From positions 558,001 to 622,000 of the forward strand of contig NZ_CP031611.1 in the NCBI RefSeq assembly GCF_001687475.2: DNA of 64,000 nt, read 5' to 3'. This DNA is from Campylobacter hepaticus. Lineage in GTDB: Bacteria > Campylobacterota > Campylobacteria > Campylobacterales > Campylobacteraceae. Made by a program: the position numbers and the translations under genes. The notes under the pieces were generated by a model. It was not told the DNA's origin. It searched no databases and was given only the letters and a program-made list of their open reading frames with translations. The stretch's first letter is position 1; the number at the start of each line of letters is the position of its first letter. Below, piece after piece: positions 28,768 through 38,592 of the stretch.

Positions 28768-29327
28768 AAATCTTATTGGGTATTTCTGGATCAAGCAGTG
28801 TTTATTTAGGTCTTAAATTGCTAAAACATTTAGAAAATAAATGCGAACTTTATTGTATTTTAACCCAAGGATCAAAAATAAGTTTTCAAGCTGAAAACAA
28901 AACAAACTTAGAAGAAATTTGCCAAAAAAAATTCAAAAATACTCATTTTTTAAATGATAATGATTTAAGTTTAAGCGTAGCAAGCGGATCTTTTGGTATA
29001 GAAAAAACCATTATTGCGCCCTGTTCTATTTCAAGCTTAGCTAAAATTCATGCAGGCTTTGCTGATACACTTTTAATGCGTGCAGCAGCAGTAGCTTTAA
29101 AAGAAAGAAAAAAATTAATTTTAGCTATACGCGAAATGCCTTTTTCAACACTTAATTTAGAACACATGCTAAAACTTAGCCAAATGAATGTTATTATAGC
29201 CCCCCCTGTATTTGCAAGCTATTCTAAAATAGATAATTTGCAAGATTTAGAAAATTTTATTATAGGTAAATGGCTAGATCTTTTAGAAATAAAACATGAT
29301 TTATATAAAAAATGGCAAAATTTTTAG
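28764..29327 (+). CDS. ubiX: Flavin prenyltransferase UbiX
   Basis: 187 residues. The N-terminal GISGSSSVYLGLKLLKHL phosphate loop, the IAPCSISSLAKIHAGFADTLLMRAAAVALKERKKL block and the REMPFSTLNLEHMLKLS motif are characteristic. UbiX prenylates FMN to supply UbiD-type decarboxylases; in Campylobacter that would support menaquinone or aromatic-acid decarboxylation. It is translationally coupled to flgA. Confidence 0.92.
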   Translation: MKILLGISGSSSVYLGLKLLKHLENKCELYCILTQGSKISFQAENKTNLEEICQKKFKNTHFLNDNDLSLSVASGSFGIEKTIIAPCSISSLAKIHAGFADTLLMRAAAVALKERKKLILAIREMPFSTLNLEHMLKLSQMNVIIAPPVFASYSKIDNLQDLENFIIGKWLDLLEIKHDLYKKWQNF

Positions 29328-29366
29328 TTTAAATTTGCTATATTTTTAAAAAAAATTGGAGCCAAA

Positions 29367-29843
29367 ATGACTTGCTTATATCCTGGAACTTTTGATCCTA
29401 TTACAAATGGACATTTAGATGTAATCAAACGTGCTTTAAAAATTTTTGATAAAGTGATCATAGCTATAGCAAAAAGCGAATATAAAAAACCTTGCTACAC
29501 ACTAGAAAAACGCAAGCAATTAACTATTCTTGCTACACAAAATTTAACTAAGGTTGAAATTATAACTTTTGATAATTTACTTATAGATTTAGCTAAAGAA
29601 TTAAAAACTAATACCATTATAAGAGGACTTAGAGCAGTAAGTGATTTTGAATATGAATTACAAATTGGCTATGCAAATCATGCACTTTGGGATGAAATTG
29701 AAACCATTTATTTAATGCCTAATTTAAAAAATGCTTTCATATCAAGCTCTATAGTACGTTCTATAGTAGCACACCATGGAGATGTAAGCTCCCTTGTTCC
29801 AAAAGAAATTTTACCTTTTTTAAAGGATGAAAATTGTATGTAG
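29367..29843 (+). CDS. coaD: Phosphopantetheine adenylyltransferase
   Basis: 158 residues of the nucleotidyltransferase fold: YPGTFDPITNGHLDVIKRA carries the T/HxGH signature, and IIRGLRAVSDFEYELQ and the ISSSIVR loop follow. It makes dephospho-CoA from phosphopantetheine and ATP. The 3' end overlaps tmk by 10 nt. Confidence 0.95.
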   Translation: MTCLYPGTFDPITNGHLDVIKRALKIFDKVIIAIAKSEYKKPCYTLEKRKQLTILATQNLTKVEIITFDNLLIDLAKELKTNTIIRGLRAVSDFEYELQIGYANHALWDEIETIYLMPNLKNAFISSSIVRSIVAHHGDVSSLVPKEILPFLKDENCM

Positions 29844-30412
29844 CATTTGAAGGCATAGATTGTGTAGGTAAAAGCACACAAATTACTCTTTTAAAAGAGA
29901 CCTATAAAGATGGTATTTTTACACTTGAACCCGGTGGAACAGAACTTGGAAAATATCTGCGTCAAATTTTATTAAATAAGAATAATAAAATCAGTAAAAA
30001 AAGTGAACTTTTACTTTTTTTAGCAGATCGTGCACAACATTTTGAAGAAGTCTTAAAACCCAATAAAAACAAGCTTATCATTAGTGATAGAAGTTTTATT
30101 TCAGGTATGGCTTATGCACAAGATTTTGATAATCATTTACTTTTTTCTTTAAATCGTTTTGTTTTAGAAGAATTTTTTCCACAAAAAATAATCTTTTTGA
30201 AAGCCGATAAAAAACTCATTAAAGAACGCTTAGGTCAAAAAAAACTAGATAATATAGAAAAACGTGGGGTGGAGTATTTTTTAAACGTACAAAACAAACT
30301 TGAAAAGGTTTTAGAATTCTTAAATCAAAATATTCAAATAAAAATTTTAAAATTAAATGCCAATCAAAACAAAGAAATTTTACATCAAGAAATAAAGGAA
30401 TTTTTACAATGA
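29834..30412 (+). CDS. tmk: Thymidylate kinase
   Basis: 192 residues. The P-loop FEGIDCVGKSTQ at residues 5-16 and the DRSFISGMAYAQ motif are clear. It phosphorylates dTMP to dTDP. The start is TTG at 29834 inside the end of coaD; the nearby ATG is out of frame (it forms the last codon of coaD). It overlaps hisS by 4 nt. Confidence 0.94.
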   Translation: MYVAFEGIDCVGKSTQITLLKETYKDGIFTLEPGGTELGKYLRQILLNKNNKISKKSELLLFLADRAQHFEEVLKPNKNKLIISDRSFISGMAYAQDFDNHLLFSLNRFVLEEFFPQKIIFLKADKKLIKERLGQKKLDNIEKRGVEYFLNVQNKLEKVLEFLNQNIQIKILKLNANQNKEILHQEIKEFLQ

Positions 30413-31635
30413 TAAAAGCCTTAAAAGGAATGAAAGATTTATTAGATAAAGATGCGTACTACTATGAAAAAATAATAAAAATCTCTGAAGAAGTAGTAAA
30501 AAATTATGGATTTAGTTTTATTAACATACCTCATTTAGAACTTTGTAAACTTTTCAAAAGAAGTGTAGGAGAAAGCTCTGATATAGTTGGTAAAGAAATG
30601 TACGAATTTATTGATAAAGGAGAAAATCATGTTTGCATGCGTCCTGAAGGTACAGCTGGAGCAGTACGCGCTTATATAGAAAGCAAAATGGATAAAACAA
30701 ACATGCAAAAACGCTGGTTTTATCATGGTTCTATGTTTCGCTATGAAAGACCACAAAAAGGACGTTTAAGAGAATTTCATCAATTTGGTGTTGAAAGTTT
30801 TGGAAATGCAAGCGTTTATGAAGATGCAAGCATAATTTTGATATTAGTAGAAATTTTTTCACGCTTAGATATTAAATTTAAACTTTTAATTAATTCTTTA
30901 GGTTGCTCACAATGCATGCAAGCATATCGTAAAAAATTATTACTTTTTTTAGATACTAAAGAAGGTTTTTGTGAAGATTGTTTACGTAGAAAAAACTTAA
31001 ACCCTATTCGTATTTTAGATTGCAAAAATGAACAATGTCAAAATTTACTCACCCTTGCTCCTCTTTTAAATGACAATTTATGCTTCTCTTGTCAACAAGA
31101 TTTTAAAATTTTACAAAATATTTTAAAAGAAAATAAAATTGATTTTCAAATTGATACAAAATTAGTTAGAGGGCTTGATTATTATTCTAAAACAGCTTTT
31201 GAATTTATTAGTGATGAAATTGGAGCAAAAGCTGCTATTGCAGGAGGTGGACGTTATGACAAACTTATTGAACACCTTGGAGGAAAAAGTGGGTTTGGAA
31301 TCGGTTTTGCTATGGGTATAGAAAGACTTATTGCTATTTTAGAACAAAAAGAAGAAAAACAAAAACGATTAGGAATTTATCTTTGTTCCTTAGATGAAAT
31401 TTATATCAATAAAATTTTTAATATAGCTACAAAACTGAGAAAAAAACATCAAGTTATCTTAAGTTATGAAGCAAAAAAACTTACTAAACATCTTGAATAT
31501 GCTGATAAAAATCATACTCAAATTTTTCTTTGTATGGGAGAAAATGAAGCAAAAAATGAAACTTTATTTTATAAGAATTTAGAACATAAAAGAGAACAAA
31601 TAATTAAAATTTCAGATTTAGAGAAAGTTTTATAA
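30409..31635 (+). CDS. hisS: Histidyl-tRNA synthetase
   Basis: 408 residues, class II. Motif 2 is RWFYHGSMFRYERPQKGRLREFHQ; the histidine motifs LVRGLDYYSKTAFEF and AIAGGGRYDKLIEHLGG and motif 3 (GFGIGFAMGIERL) are intact. A Cys-rich insert around residues 165-225 (CSQC, CEDCLRRK, CKNEQCQN, CFSC) suggests zinc binding. It shares its last base region with the speA start. Confidence 0.96.
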   Translation: MIKALKGMKDLLDKDAYYYEKIIKISEEVVKNYGFSFINIPHLELCKLFKRSVGESSDIVGKEMYEFIDKGENHVCMRPEGTAGAVRAYIESKMDKTNMQKRWFYHGSMFRYERPQKGRLREFHQFGVESFGNASVYEDASIILILVEIFSRLDIKFKLLINSLGCSQCMQAYRKKLLLFLDTKEGFCEDCLRRKNLNPIRILDCKNEQCQNLLTLAPLLNDNLCFSCQQDFKILQNILKENKIDFQIDTKLVRGLDYYSKTAFEFISDEIGAKAAIAGGGRYDKLIEHLGGKSGFGIGFAMGIERLIAILEQKEEKQKRLGIYLCSLDEIYINKIFNIATKLRKKHQVILSYEAKKLTKHLEYADKNHTQIFLCMGENEAKNETLFYKNLEHKREQIIKISDLEKVL

Positions 31636-33476
31636 TGGACTATGGTATTAATATTTGGGGAAATAACAATTTTATCATTAAAAATGGTAAGGTTTGCATA
31701 AATCATGAAAAAAAACCTGCTATTATAGATATAGTAAAAGAATTAAGAGATGATGGCTACAAAGGTCCTTTATTATTAAGATTTCCTCATCTTATTCAAC
31801 AACAAATTGAAAATATTTATGGAAATTTTAGTAAAGCAAGAAAGGAATTTAATTATAAGGGTGGTTTTAACGCAGTTTACCCTTTAAAAGTAAATCAATA
31901 TCCTGGTTTTGTAAAAAATCTAGTAAAACTTGGAAAAGATTATAATTATGGGCTTGAAGCAGGTTCAAAAGCAGAACTTTTACTTGCTATGGCTTATAAT
32001 AACGAAGGTGCACCTATTAGCGTTAATGGTTTTAAAGATAGAGAACTTATAAATATAGGCTTCATAGCCGCTGAAATGGGGCATAATATCACCTTAACCA
32101 TAGAAGGACTTAATGAACTTGAAGCCATTATTGATATAGCTAAAGAACGCTTTAAACCTAAACCAAACATAGGTTTACGTATACGTTTACATTCTGCTGG
32201 TGTTGGTATTTGGGCTAAAAGTGGTGGGATACATTCTAAATTTGGACTTACTTCAACTGAACTTATAGAAGCAGTTAATTTGCTTAAAAAAAATAAACTC
32301 TTAGATCAATTTACCATGATACATTTCCATCTAGGTTCTCAAATTACAGAAATTCATCCCTTAAAAAAAGCTTTAAATGAAGCGGGTAATATTTATACAG
32401 AACTTAGAAAAATGGGAGCTAAAAATCTAAAAGCTATTAATCTTGGTGGCGGTTTAGCCGTAGAATATTCACAATTTAAAAATGAAAAAAATAGAAATTA
32501 TACCCTAAGAGAATATGCTAATGATGTAGTTTTTATCTTAAAAAATATTGCAGAACAAAAAAAAGATCTTGAACCTGATATTTTTATAGAAAGTGGACGT
32601 TTTATTGCAGCAAATCATGCTGTTTTAGTAGCACCTGTATTAGAACTCTTCTCACAAGAATATGCAGAAAATAAACTTTTACTTAAAGAAAAAAATCCTA
32701 AACTTATTGATGAACTTTATGATCTTTATAAAAGCATTAAACCCTCAAATGCTTTAGAATATTTACACGATAGCATAGATCACCTAGAAAGTATTTTAAC
32801 GCTTTTTGATTTAGGCTATGTCGATTTACAAGATCGTTCAAATGCAGAAATCTTAACCCATTTAATTACAAAAAAAGCTATTTTACTCTTAGGTGATAAA
32901 CAAAATCCTGCAGATTTACTCGCTATACAAGATGAAGTACAAGAAAGATATTTAGTGAATTTTTCACTTTTCCAAAGCATACCTGATTTTTGGGGATTAG
33001 AACAAAATTTCCCTATCATGCCACTTGATCGTTTAGATGAAAAACCTAATAGAAGCGCAAGCATTTGGGATATAACTTGTGATAGCGATGGAGAAATTTC
33101 ATATTCTAAAAATAAACCTTTATTTTTACATGATATAGATGTAGAAAAAGAAAATTATTTTCTAGGATTTTTTCTTGTAGGTGCTTATCAAGAAGTACTT
33201 GGAATGAAGCACAATCTTTTTACTCATCCTACAGAAGCTATTATTAGCATTAATGAAAAAGGTTATGAAATTGAAGGTATTATAGAGGCACAATCCATAC
33301 TTGATACACTCGAAGATTTAGACTATGATATTCATACTATCATGAATAAACTTAATGAACGTATAGGCAATTCCAAATTGGTTAATGAAAAACAAAAAAA
33401 ACATATTTTAGGTGAACTTTATCTTTTTTTAAATGACAATGGATATTTAAAAAATATAGGTAAAAAAGAAGTTTAA
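31635..33476 (+). CDS. speA: Biosynthetic arginine decarboxylase SpeA
   Basis: 613 residues of the fold-III PLP decarboxylase family. The N-terminal barrel has GGFNAVYPLKVNQYPGFV with the PLP lysine, HFHLGSQITEI and INLGGGLAVEYS. The catalytic region DITCDSDGEIS is in the C-terminal half. It converts arginine to agmatine on the way to polyamines or carboxyspermidine. A strong terminator follows. In C. jejuni, as I recall, cysE comes next; here the gap to aspB has no gene. Confidence 0.94.
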   Translation: MDYGINIWGNNNFIIKNGKVCINHEKKPAIIDIVKELRDDGYKGPLLLRFPHLIQQQIENIYGNFSKARKEFNYKGGFNAVYPLKVNQYPGFVKNLVKLGKDYNYGLEAGSKAELLLAMAYNNEGAPISVNGFKDRELINIGFIAAEMGHNITLTIEGLNELEAIIDIAKERFKPKPNIGLRIRLHSAGVGIWAKSGGIHSKFGLTSTELIEAVNLLKKNKLLDQFTMIHFHLGSQITEIHPLKKALNEAGNIYTELRKMGAKNLKAINLGGGLAVEYSQFKNEKNRNYTLREYANDVVFILKNIAEQKKDLEPDIFIESGRFIAANHAVLVAPVLELFSQEYAENKLLLKEKNPKLIDELYDLYKSIKPSNALEYLHDSIDHLESILTLFDLGYVDLQDRSNAEILTHLITKKAILLLGDKQNPADLLAIQDEVQERYLVNFSLFQSIPDFWGLEQNFPIMPLDRLDEKPNRSASIWDITCDSDGEISYSKNKPLFLHDIDVEKENYFLGFFLVGAYQEVLGMKHNLFTHPTEAIISINEKGYEIEGIIEAQSILDTLEDLDYDIHTIMNKLNERIGNSKLVNEKQKKHILGELYLFLNDNGYLKNIGKKEV

Positions 33477-33506
33477 AAAATAAATCTCACAACAATAAAA
33501 CTCCCT

Positions 33507-33531
33507 AAAATCTCTTTCAAAAAGAGATTTT
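33507..33531 (+). terminator. Terminator after speA
   Basis: AAAATCTCTTT (33507-33517) pairs perfectly with AAAGAGATTTT (33521-33531) over 11 bp with a 3-nt loop and a T-rich 3' arm. It ends the long flgA-speA transcription unit. Confidence 0.8.
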
Positions 33532-33583
33532 TACACTATATTAATTTAAAATATAAGATGACCTAATTTTAAAGAATATTTTT

Positions 33584-33611
33584 AATTATACATAAAATTT
33601 TATGTATAATT
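33584..33611. promoter_or_regulatory. Perfect 28-bp palindrome upstream of aspB
   Basis: Positions 33584-33597 and 33598-33611 are exact reverse complements (half-site AATTATACATAAAA) with no spacer. It lies about 85 bp ahead of the likely -10 (TAGAAT, near 33695). A zero-spacer palindrome of this length suits a dimeric DNA-binding protein, or cruciform DNA, more than an RNA hairpin. No regulator can be assigned. Confidence 0.5.
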
Positions 33612-33724
33612 GATTATTAACAAATCTCTACACTATTAAAACAATAATTGAAATTTTAATTTGATTTTATATTACAAAATGTGTTTTTCTGCTAGAATTA
33701 AGCAAAAAAATAAAGGATTATAAA

Positions 33725-34894
33725 ATGCTTGCACAAAGATCTCAGGTTTTAGAAGAATCTATTACTTTAGCTATCACAGCTCTTGCTAATGAACTTAAGG
33801 CTAAAGGAGAAGATATTATCAGTTTTTCAGCAGGAGAACCTGATTTTGATACTCCACAAATTATCAAAAATGCAGCTATAGCTGCCATAGAAAAAGGTTG
33901 TGGTAAATACACTGCAGTTGCAGGAATAAATGAAGTTTTAAAAGCCATACAAAATAAACTCAAAAAAGACAATCAACTCGATTATGAAATTAACGAAATC
34001 ATTACAAATGTAGGAGCAAAACATTCACTTTTTCAATGCATAGAATGTTTAATTGAAAAAAATGACGAAGTTATCATCCCTAGTCCTTATTGGGTAAGCT
34101 ATCCTGAAATGGTAAAATTTGCTGGAGGAATACCTGTTTTTATAGAAGGTTTAGAAGAAAATGGATTTAAAATTACTCCTACGCAACTACAAAATGCTAT
34201 TACAAGTAAAACAAAAATGTTAATACTCAACTCCCCTTCAAATCCCGTAGGATCGATTTATTCTAAAGAGGAATTAGTGCAAATTGCTAAGGTCTTAAAA
34301 AATACAAATATTACAGTTTTAAGTGATGAAATGTATGAAAAGCTTTGTTATGATAACTTTCATTTTACCGCTTTTGCAAGTGTAAGTAAAGATGCACTTG
34401 AACGTAGCATAACTATAAATGGCTTAAGCAAATGCTGCGCTATGCCAGGATGGCGTTTTGGCTATATGGCAAGTAAAAACAAAGCTTTAATTTCAGCTAT
34501 AAAAAAACTTCAAGGGCAAAGCACTTCAAATATTTGTTCCATCACACAACATGCTGCTATACCTGCTTTAAATGGAGAATGTGATGAGGACATAGAAAAG
34601 ATGCGTCAAATTTTTGAAAAACGTCGTAATTTAGCCTTAAATTTATTAAATAAAATACCAAATATTAGTGTCTATAAACCAGAAGGAGCCTTTTATCTTT
34701 TTGTAAATATACAAAAAATTGAAAAAGACTCAATGCAATTTTGTAAAAAATTACTAGAACAAGAAAAAGTTGCCCTTGTTCCAGGTATTGGTTTTGGAAT
34801 GGATGGATACTTTAGAATTTCTTATGCTACAAGTGATGAGCTTATTGAAAAAGGTATAAAAAGAATCAGTAATTTTATTAAAAATTATAAATAA
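33725..34894 (+). CDS. aspB: Aspartate aminotransferase (class I)
   Basis: 389 residues. The PLP lysine is in NGLSKCCAMPGWRFGY; the SFSAGEPDFDTP start, PSPYWVSYPEM, NSPSNPVGSIYS and the FRISYAT arginine are all present, typical of the Iy-subgroup enzymes. It interconverts aspartate/2-oxoglutarate and oxaloacetate/glutamate, central in an organism that lives on amino acids. ATG 33725 has AAAGGA ahead. Single-gene unit with its own promoter and terminator. Confidence 0.93.
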   Translation: MLAQRSQVLEESITLAITALANELKAKGEDIISFSAGEPDFDTPQIIKNAAIAAIEKGCGKYTAVAGINEVLKAIQNKLKKDNQLDYEINEIITNVGAKHSLFQCIECLIEKNDEVIIPSPYWVSYPEMVKFAGGIPVFIEGLEENGFKITPTQLQNAITSKTKMLILNSPSNPVGSIYSKEELVQIAKVLKNTNITVLSDEMYEKLCYDNFHFTAFASVSKDALERSITINGLSKCCAMPGWRFGYMASKNKALISAIKKLQGQSTSNICSITQHAAIPALNGECDEDIEKMRQIFEKRRNLALNLLNKIPNISVYKPEGAFYLFVNIQKIEKDSMQFCKKLLEQEKVALVPGIGFGMDGYFRISYATSDELIEKGIKRISNFIKNYK

Positions 34895-34912
34895 TTCTAA
34901 ATTTAAAACCCA

Positions 34913-34939
34913 AATCTTAGCTTTTTAAAAGCTAAGATT
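34913..34939. terminator. Bidirectional terminator between aspB and the cupin gene
   Basis: AATCTTAGCTTTT and AAAAGCTAAGATT pair over 13 bp around a single T. It lies between two convergent genes and has A/T-rich tails on both sides. Confidence 0.75.
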
Positions 34940-34958
34940 ATAAAAAATACAATAAAAA

Positions 34959-35300
34959 TTAATTTTTTTTAAGTACTGTATTAATTCTTTGAATTTTATC
35001 TAGTTTATTTAAACTAAGTCTTATTATAGTATCATCTAATCCACCTAAAGAATGTGGCACATTTGCTTTTAAACTTATCATATCTAAAGTGTTCAATTCT
35101 AATCTTTGATCTTTTGCTTCAAGCCAAATTTTCCCACTTAAAACCTGGATACGAATGGCAAATGGAGCCTTATGTTCTTTCATTATGCTATCTTTAGCAA
35201 GCAAAATTTGAATTTCTTTACTGTATTCATCATCAATTAAAACATTGATTTTTACTTCTTTAGGAATAAATTGAACCTTGTTCCATTGAATCATTTCCAT
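34959..35300 (-). CDS. Small cupin-like protein (Cj0761-like)
   Basis: 113 residues from the ATG at 35300, preceded by AAAGGAG; a TTG one codon earlier is the alternative. The segment KAPFAIRIQVLSGKIWLEAKDQRLELNTLDMISLKANVPHSLGG follows the beta-barrel pattern of small cupins, with His in NVPHSLGG as a possible metal ligand. Only one clear His remains, so metal binding is doubtful. Function unknown. Confidence 0.7.
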   Translation of the reverse strand: MEMIQWNKVQFIPKEVKINVLIDDEYSKEIQILLAKDSIMKEHKAPFAIRIQVLSGKIWLEAKDQRLELNTLDMISLKANVPHSLGGLDDTIIRLSLNKLDKIQRINTVLKKN

Positions 35301-35303
35301 CAA

Positions 35304-36429
35304 ATCTCCTTTTTATTTTTATAAAATTGTAACAAAAAGTAAAATATAGACTATAAACTTATGTTAATTCTACTCTTATTTTAAATAAAAATTTTATTAA
35401 CTATTTTTTACAAAATATCTCATCACTTTAAAATCAAATATACAACAAAAAACAAACTCTCTTTTATAAAAATTAACAAGCATTAAGTATTAACCCCCTA
35501 TTTTAGTTTTCATTTTCTTAGTTTTCAAACATTGTTTTATTAAAAAATCTTACATTCAAATTCTATTTTTTATTCAATACTCAATATGAAAATTATATTT
35601 TTCAAAATCATTACAAATTATATTAAATATAATATTTGATATTTTATTTTTAATTTCATTATTTTTATTAAATTATTTAAAAAGTCCAAAATTAAATTCA
35701 AAAATATCTTCAATTTTCTTTTCCAAAAGATTTTCAAATACTATATAGCAATTTTACTCATAAAATTTATTCCATCTATCAAATAATAATTTAAATTTTA
35801 TTTTATGGATAGTTTAAGATATATAAATGCGCCACCACATATTAAATTAAAACACTTTCCTTTTCACTTCGCCATCTAACTATATATCAATATTTAGCAT
35901 TCTTCAAACTTCACTAATTCAATTCAATAGTTTACAAACAAAAGCATTCATTGAATGAAAACTATCATCAAAATAATAAATTAAAAATTTTATTTTATAT
36001 TTCTTAAACTATCTTTTTTCATATTTTATTATTTTATAAATTAATTGTGCTACATACGACTAATAAATAGATTTTCTTTACATTTTTCATCTAAAAATTT
36101 GTAATTTGCTCTTACTTTTTTAGTAGTAAAAAAAGGAATTTTAAGATTTCTCAAAAATTCGTTGTATTATTATATCTAAGTTGAACTATTTGCAATATTT
36201 ATAAATAAAAAAGAAGTATTAAAAACTTTAAAAATTTATCATTTCCCATTTTTACTCTTAAAGCCAAAAATTTACTAACACAAACTCGATCTTTAAGAAC
36301 AAAAAATATTTTTGTAAGATAAAGACATAAAAATATTTTTTTTGAAATCTTACCCTGTCTCTTTTAAACGCGACTTTATTTGTTAAAAATATTTACCCGT
36401 TCTACTCTTTATATTTTCAAACCCGATTC
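35304..36429. other. AT-rich region without a recognisable gene
   Basis: About 1.1 kb between the cupin gene and the hsd remnant. Both strands are full of stops. Short minus-strand stretches, such as one near 36050-36140, can be read for about 30 codons (FFTTKKVRANYKFLDEKC) without a start. It is probably decayed sequence, perhaps the rest of hsdS. I find no complete gene. Confidence 0.5.
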
Positions 36430-36544
36430 TAAAATTCACATCATTACTTTTTTTTGATTTTTAAAAAAGTAATATGTTTTAGTCTTTACGCCTCTTAGCA
36501 TTTCACCTAAGCCATTTTATGCTACTATTTTTCAAATTTTTCAT
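36430..36544 (-). pseudogene. Relic of a type I specificity subunit gene (hsdS)
   Basis: An ATG overlaps the hsdM stop (TAATG), the usual coupling of hsdM to hsdS. The first 11 codons (MKNLKNSSIKW) run into a stop two codons later, but a one-base shift continues as LGEMLRGVKTKTYY. A short W-x-LGE-x-x-RG start is common in HsdS target-recognition domains. Further stops follow and no complete frame survives. Family assignment rests on this short segment and on position. Confidence 0.45.
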
Positions 36545-38449
36545 TACATAATTTCACTCAAAAGATCTTGTATTTTTTTTTCTAATTCTTTTAATTCATT
36601 ATTTATCTCATCTAATTTTCTTAATGGAGTATAAGTATAAAAATATCTGTTAAATAAAATTTCATAACCCACGCTCGTACTATCCCAAGCTATCCAAGAG
36701 TTCTTAATATAAGGTTTTACCTCTGTATCATAGTAACTTTGTATATTTATTTTAAGTGGAATTTTTTCTGTATTATTATTTTTATCACTGTCAATGATAA
36801 GATTTTCTTCGCTTTTTTTAAGTTTTACTCCTAAAAAATCTATAAACTCTTTTCTATTTTTGAAATCTTGTGCATTTTGTTCTAAAATTTTTAGTTTTTC
36901 TAAAATTTTTTCTTTATCTTTAAGTTTTTTGAATTTTTCATCATCTTTTAAAACTTCTATACTTTTTGGCTTTTCTATAATAATTTTAGTATAACCAAAG
37001 TCTTCATTATCATAAATTTTACAATCTTCATTAGAAATATTTTCTAAAAATAATTTAGTAATTTCTCCTATATGTTCTTTACTCATTTCATTTTGTTTAA
37101 AACCTAAAGATTTTTTCATCTTAGAAAAATATTTATCATTTGCAGCATTTATAAGCTGAACCTTACCTTTTTTATATTCTGGTTTTTTATTAGTAATAAT
37201 CCATATAAAAGTAGGAATTGCCGTATTGTAAAATATATTTGTAGGTAAAGCGATTATAGCTTCAAGATAGTCATTTTCTATAATATGTTTTCTTATAGCT
37301 ACCATACCACTATCTGAATTAAAAAGCGATGAACTATTATGCACACTTGCAATACGAGAACCCAAAGAAGTATCAAATTTCATTTTACTAAGCATATTAA
37401 GCAAAAACATCATTTGCCCATCACTTTTACTTGTAATACCCACGTTAAATCTTGGATCATTGCAACTTGAATTAAAACCCTTTTTTTCAACACCTAAAAT
37501 CTTTTGATCATTTTCCCAAGACCTACCATAAGGCGGATTGCTAAGCATAAAATCAAATTTCAAATTTTGCTGATCATTACTTAACGTTGAACCAAATTTA
37601 ATATGATTTGGATCTTCGCCTTTTATTAGCATATTTGCTTTACATATAGCATAAGCTTCTGGATTAATTTCTTGTCCATAAAGATAAATATTTGCATTTG
37701 ATTGTATAAAACCATTAGAATCTGTGATAAATTCTTTCGATTCAGCAAGTATTCTGCCACTTCCACAAGCATTATCATAAACAAGATATGTTCCTTGTTT
37801 GATTTGCTCTTTTACAGGTAAAAATACAAGATGAGTCATAAGCTCTATAATTTCTATTGGTGTAAAATGCTCTCCAGCTTCTTCATTATTTTCCTCATTA
37901 AATTTACGAATAAGCTCTTCAAATATATATCCCATACCAAGATTGCTTAAACCTTTATGAATAATATTACCTTTTTCATCTAAGATATCTTTTATACTAA
38001 AATTTACCTTAGGAGAACAAAATCTTTCTATAACACCAAAAAGTATATTTGCTTCTTCTAAGGTATCAAGTTGATTTTTAAATTTAAATTTAGAGATTAT
38101 ATCTTTGATATTACCAGTAAAACAATCAAGATAATTTTCAAAATTTATTCTTATATTTTTTGGATCATTTAAAAGAGTTTGCAAGGTAAATTGAGAATAA
38201 TTAATTCCCCCCCCCCCATAGTTCTTTTACAATTGGAAAAGTATCTAAATTTTGTATTTGATCCTTATATTGATTATAAATTTTTATGGCTTCATCTTTT
38301 TTAGGTTCTAAAAGAGCATCTATTCTTCTTATAATCGTCATAGGTAGTATAATATCACGGTATTTACTCTTTGTATAAACATCACGGAGCAAATCATCTG
38401 CTACGCTCCATATAAAATTCACAATACTTTGAAACTGGTTTACATCCAT
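36544..38449 (-). CDS. hsdM: Type I DNA methyltransferase HsdM, interrupted at a G11 tract (phase-off)
   Basis: The frame starts at ATG 38449 with an HsdM N-terminal domain and stops after 82 residues at an 11-G tract (minus strand). The second part, 36544-38184, continues without its own start region and carries the SAM motif DNACGSGRIL (variant of DPACGSG) and the catalytic NPPYG. Removing one G joins the frames exactly, giving 634 residues, a normal HsdM length. I therefore read this as a phase-variable gene in the OFF state. HsdM methylates adenine only with HsdS, and neither an intact hsdS nor hsdR is in this window. Confidence 0.85.
38207..38217. repeat. 11-base homopolymeric C/G tract in hsdM
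   Basis: Eleven C on the plus strand (G on the coding strand) within hsdM codons 79-82. With 11 G the frame ends TGG GGG GGG GGG AAT TAA; with 10 G it continues ATT AAT TAT TCT into the methyltransferase domain. It is the only long G/C homopolymer in this AT-rich window and has the length of known Campylobacter contingency tracts. Confidence 0.9.
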
Positions 38450-38551
38450 AAATATCTTTCCTTAATGTTCTATAAAAATGTATTAAATATATTATATAAA
38501 TTACTCTAAAAAAACATTTAAAAAACCACTAAGTAAAGATAAAATGTAGAA

Positions 38552-38577
38552 AAATCAAGCCTATTTTGGCTTGATTT
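38552..38577 (-). terminator. Terminator of the hrcA-grpE-dnaK operon
   Basis: AAATCAAGCC and GGCTTGATTT pair over 10 bp with a 6-nt loop just after dnaK. In the dnaK direction the stem is followed by TTTCTACATTTT. Confidence 0.8.
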
Positions 38578-38592
38578 GAAGAAATTAAAAGC

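Noticed and set aside
29200-29212. C-run inside ubiX as a second contingency tract
   Set aside because: It is only six C long, encodes conserved Ala-Pro-Pro residues and leaves the frame intact.
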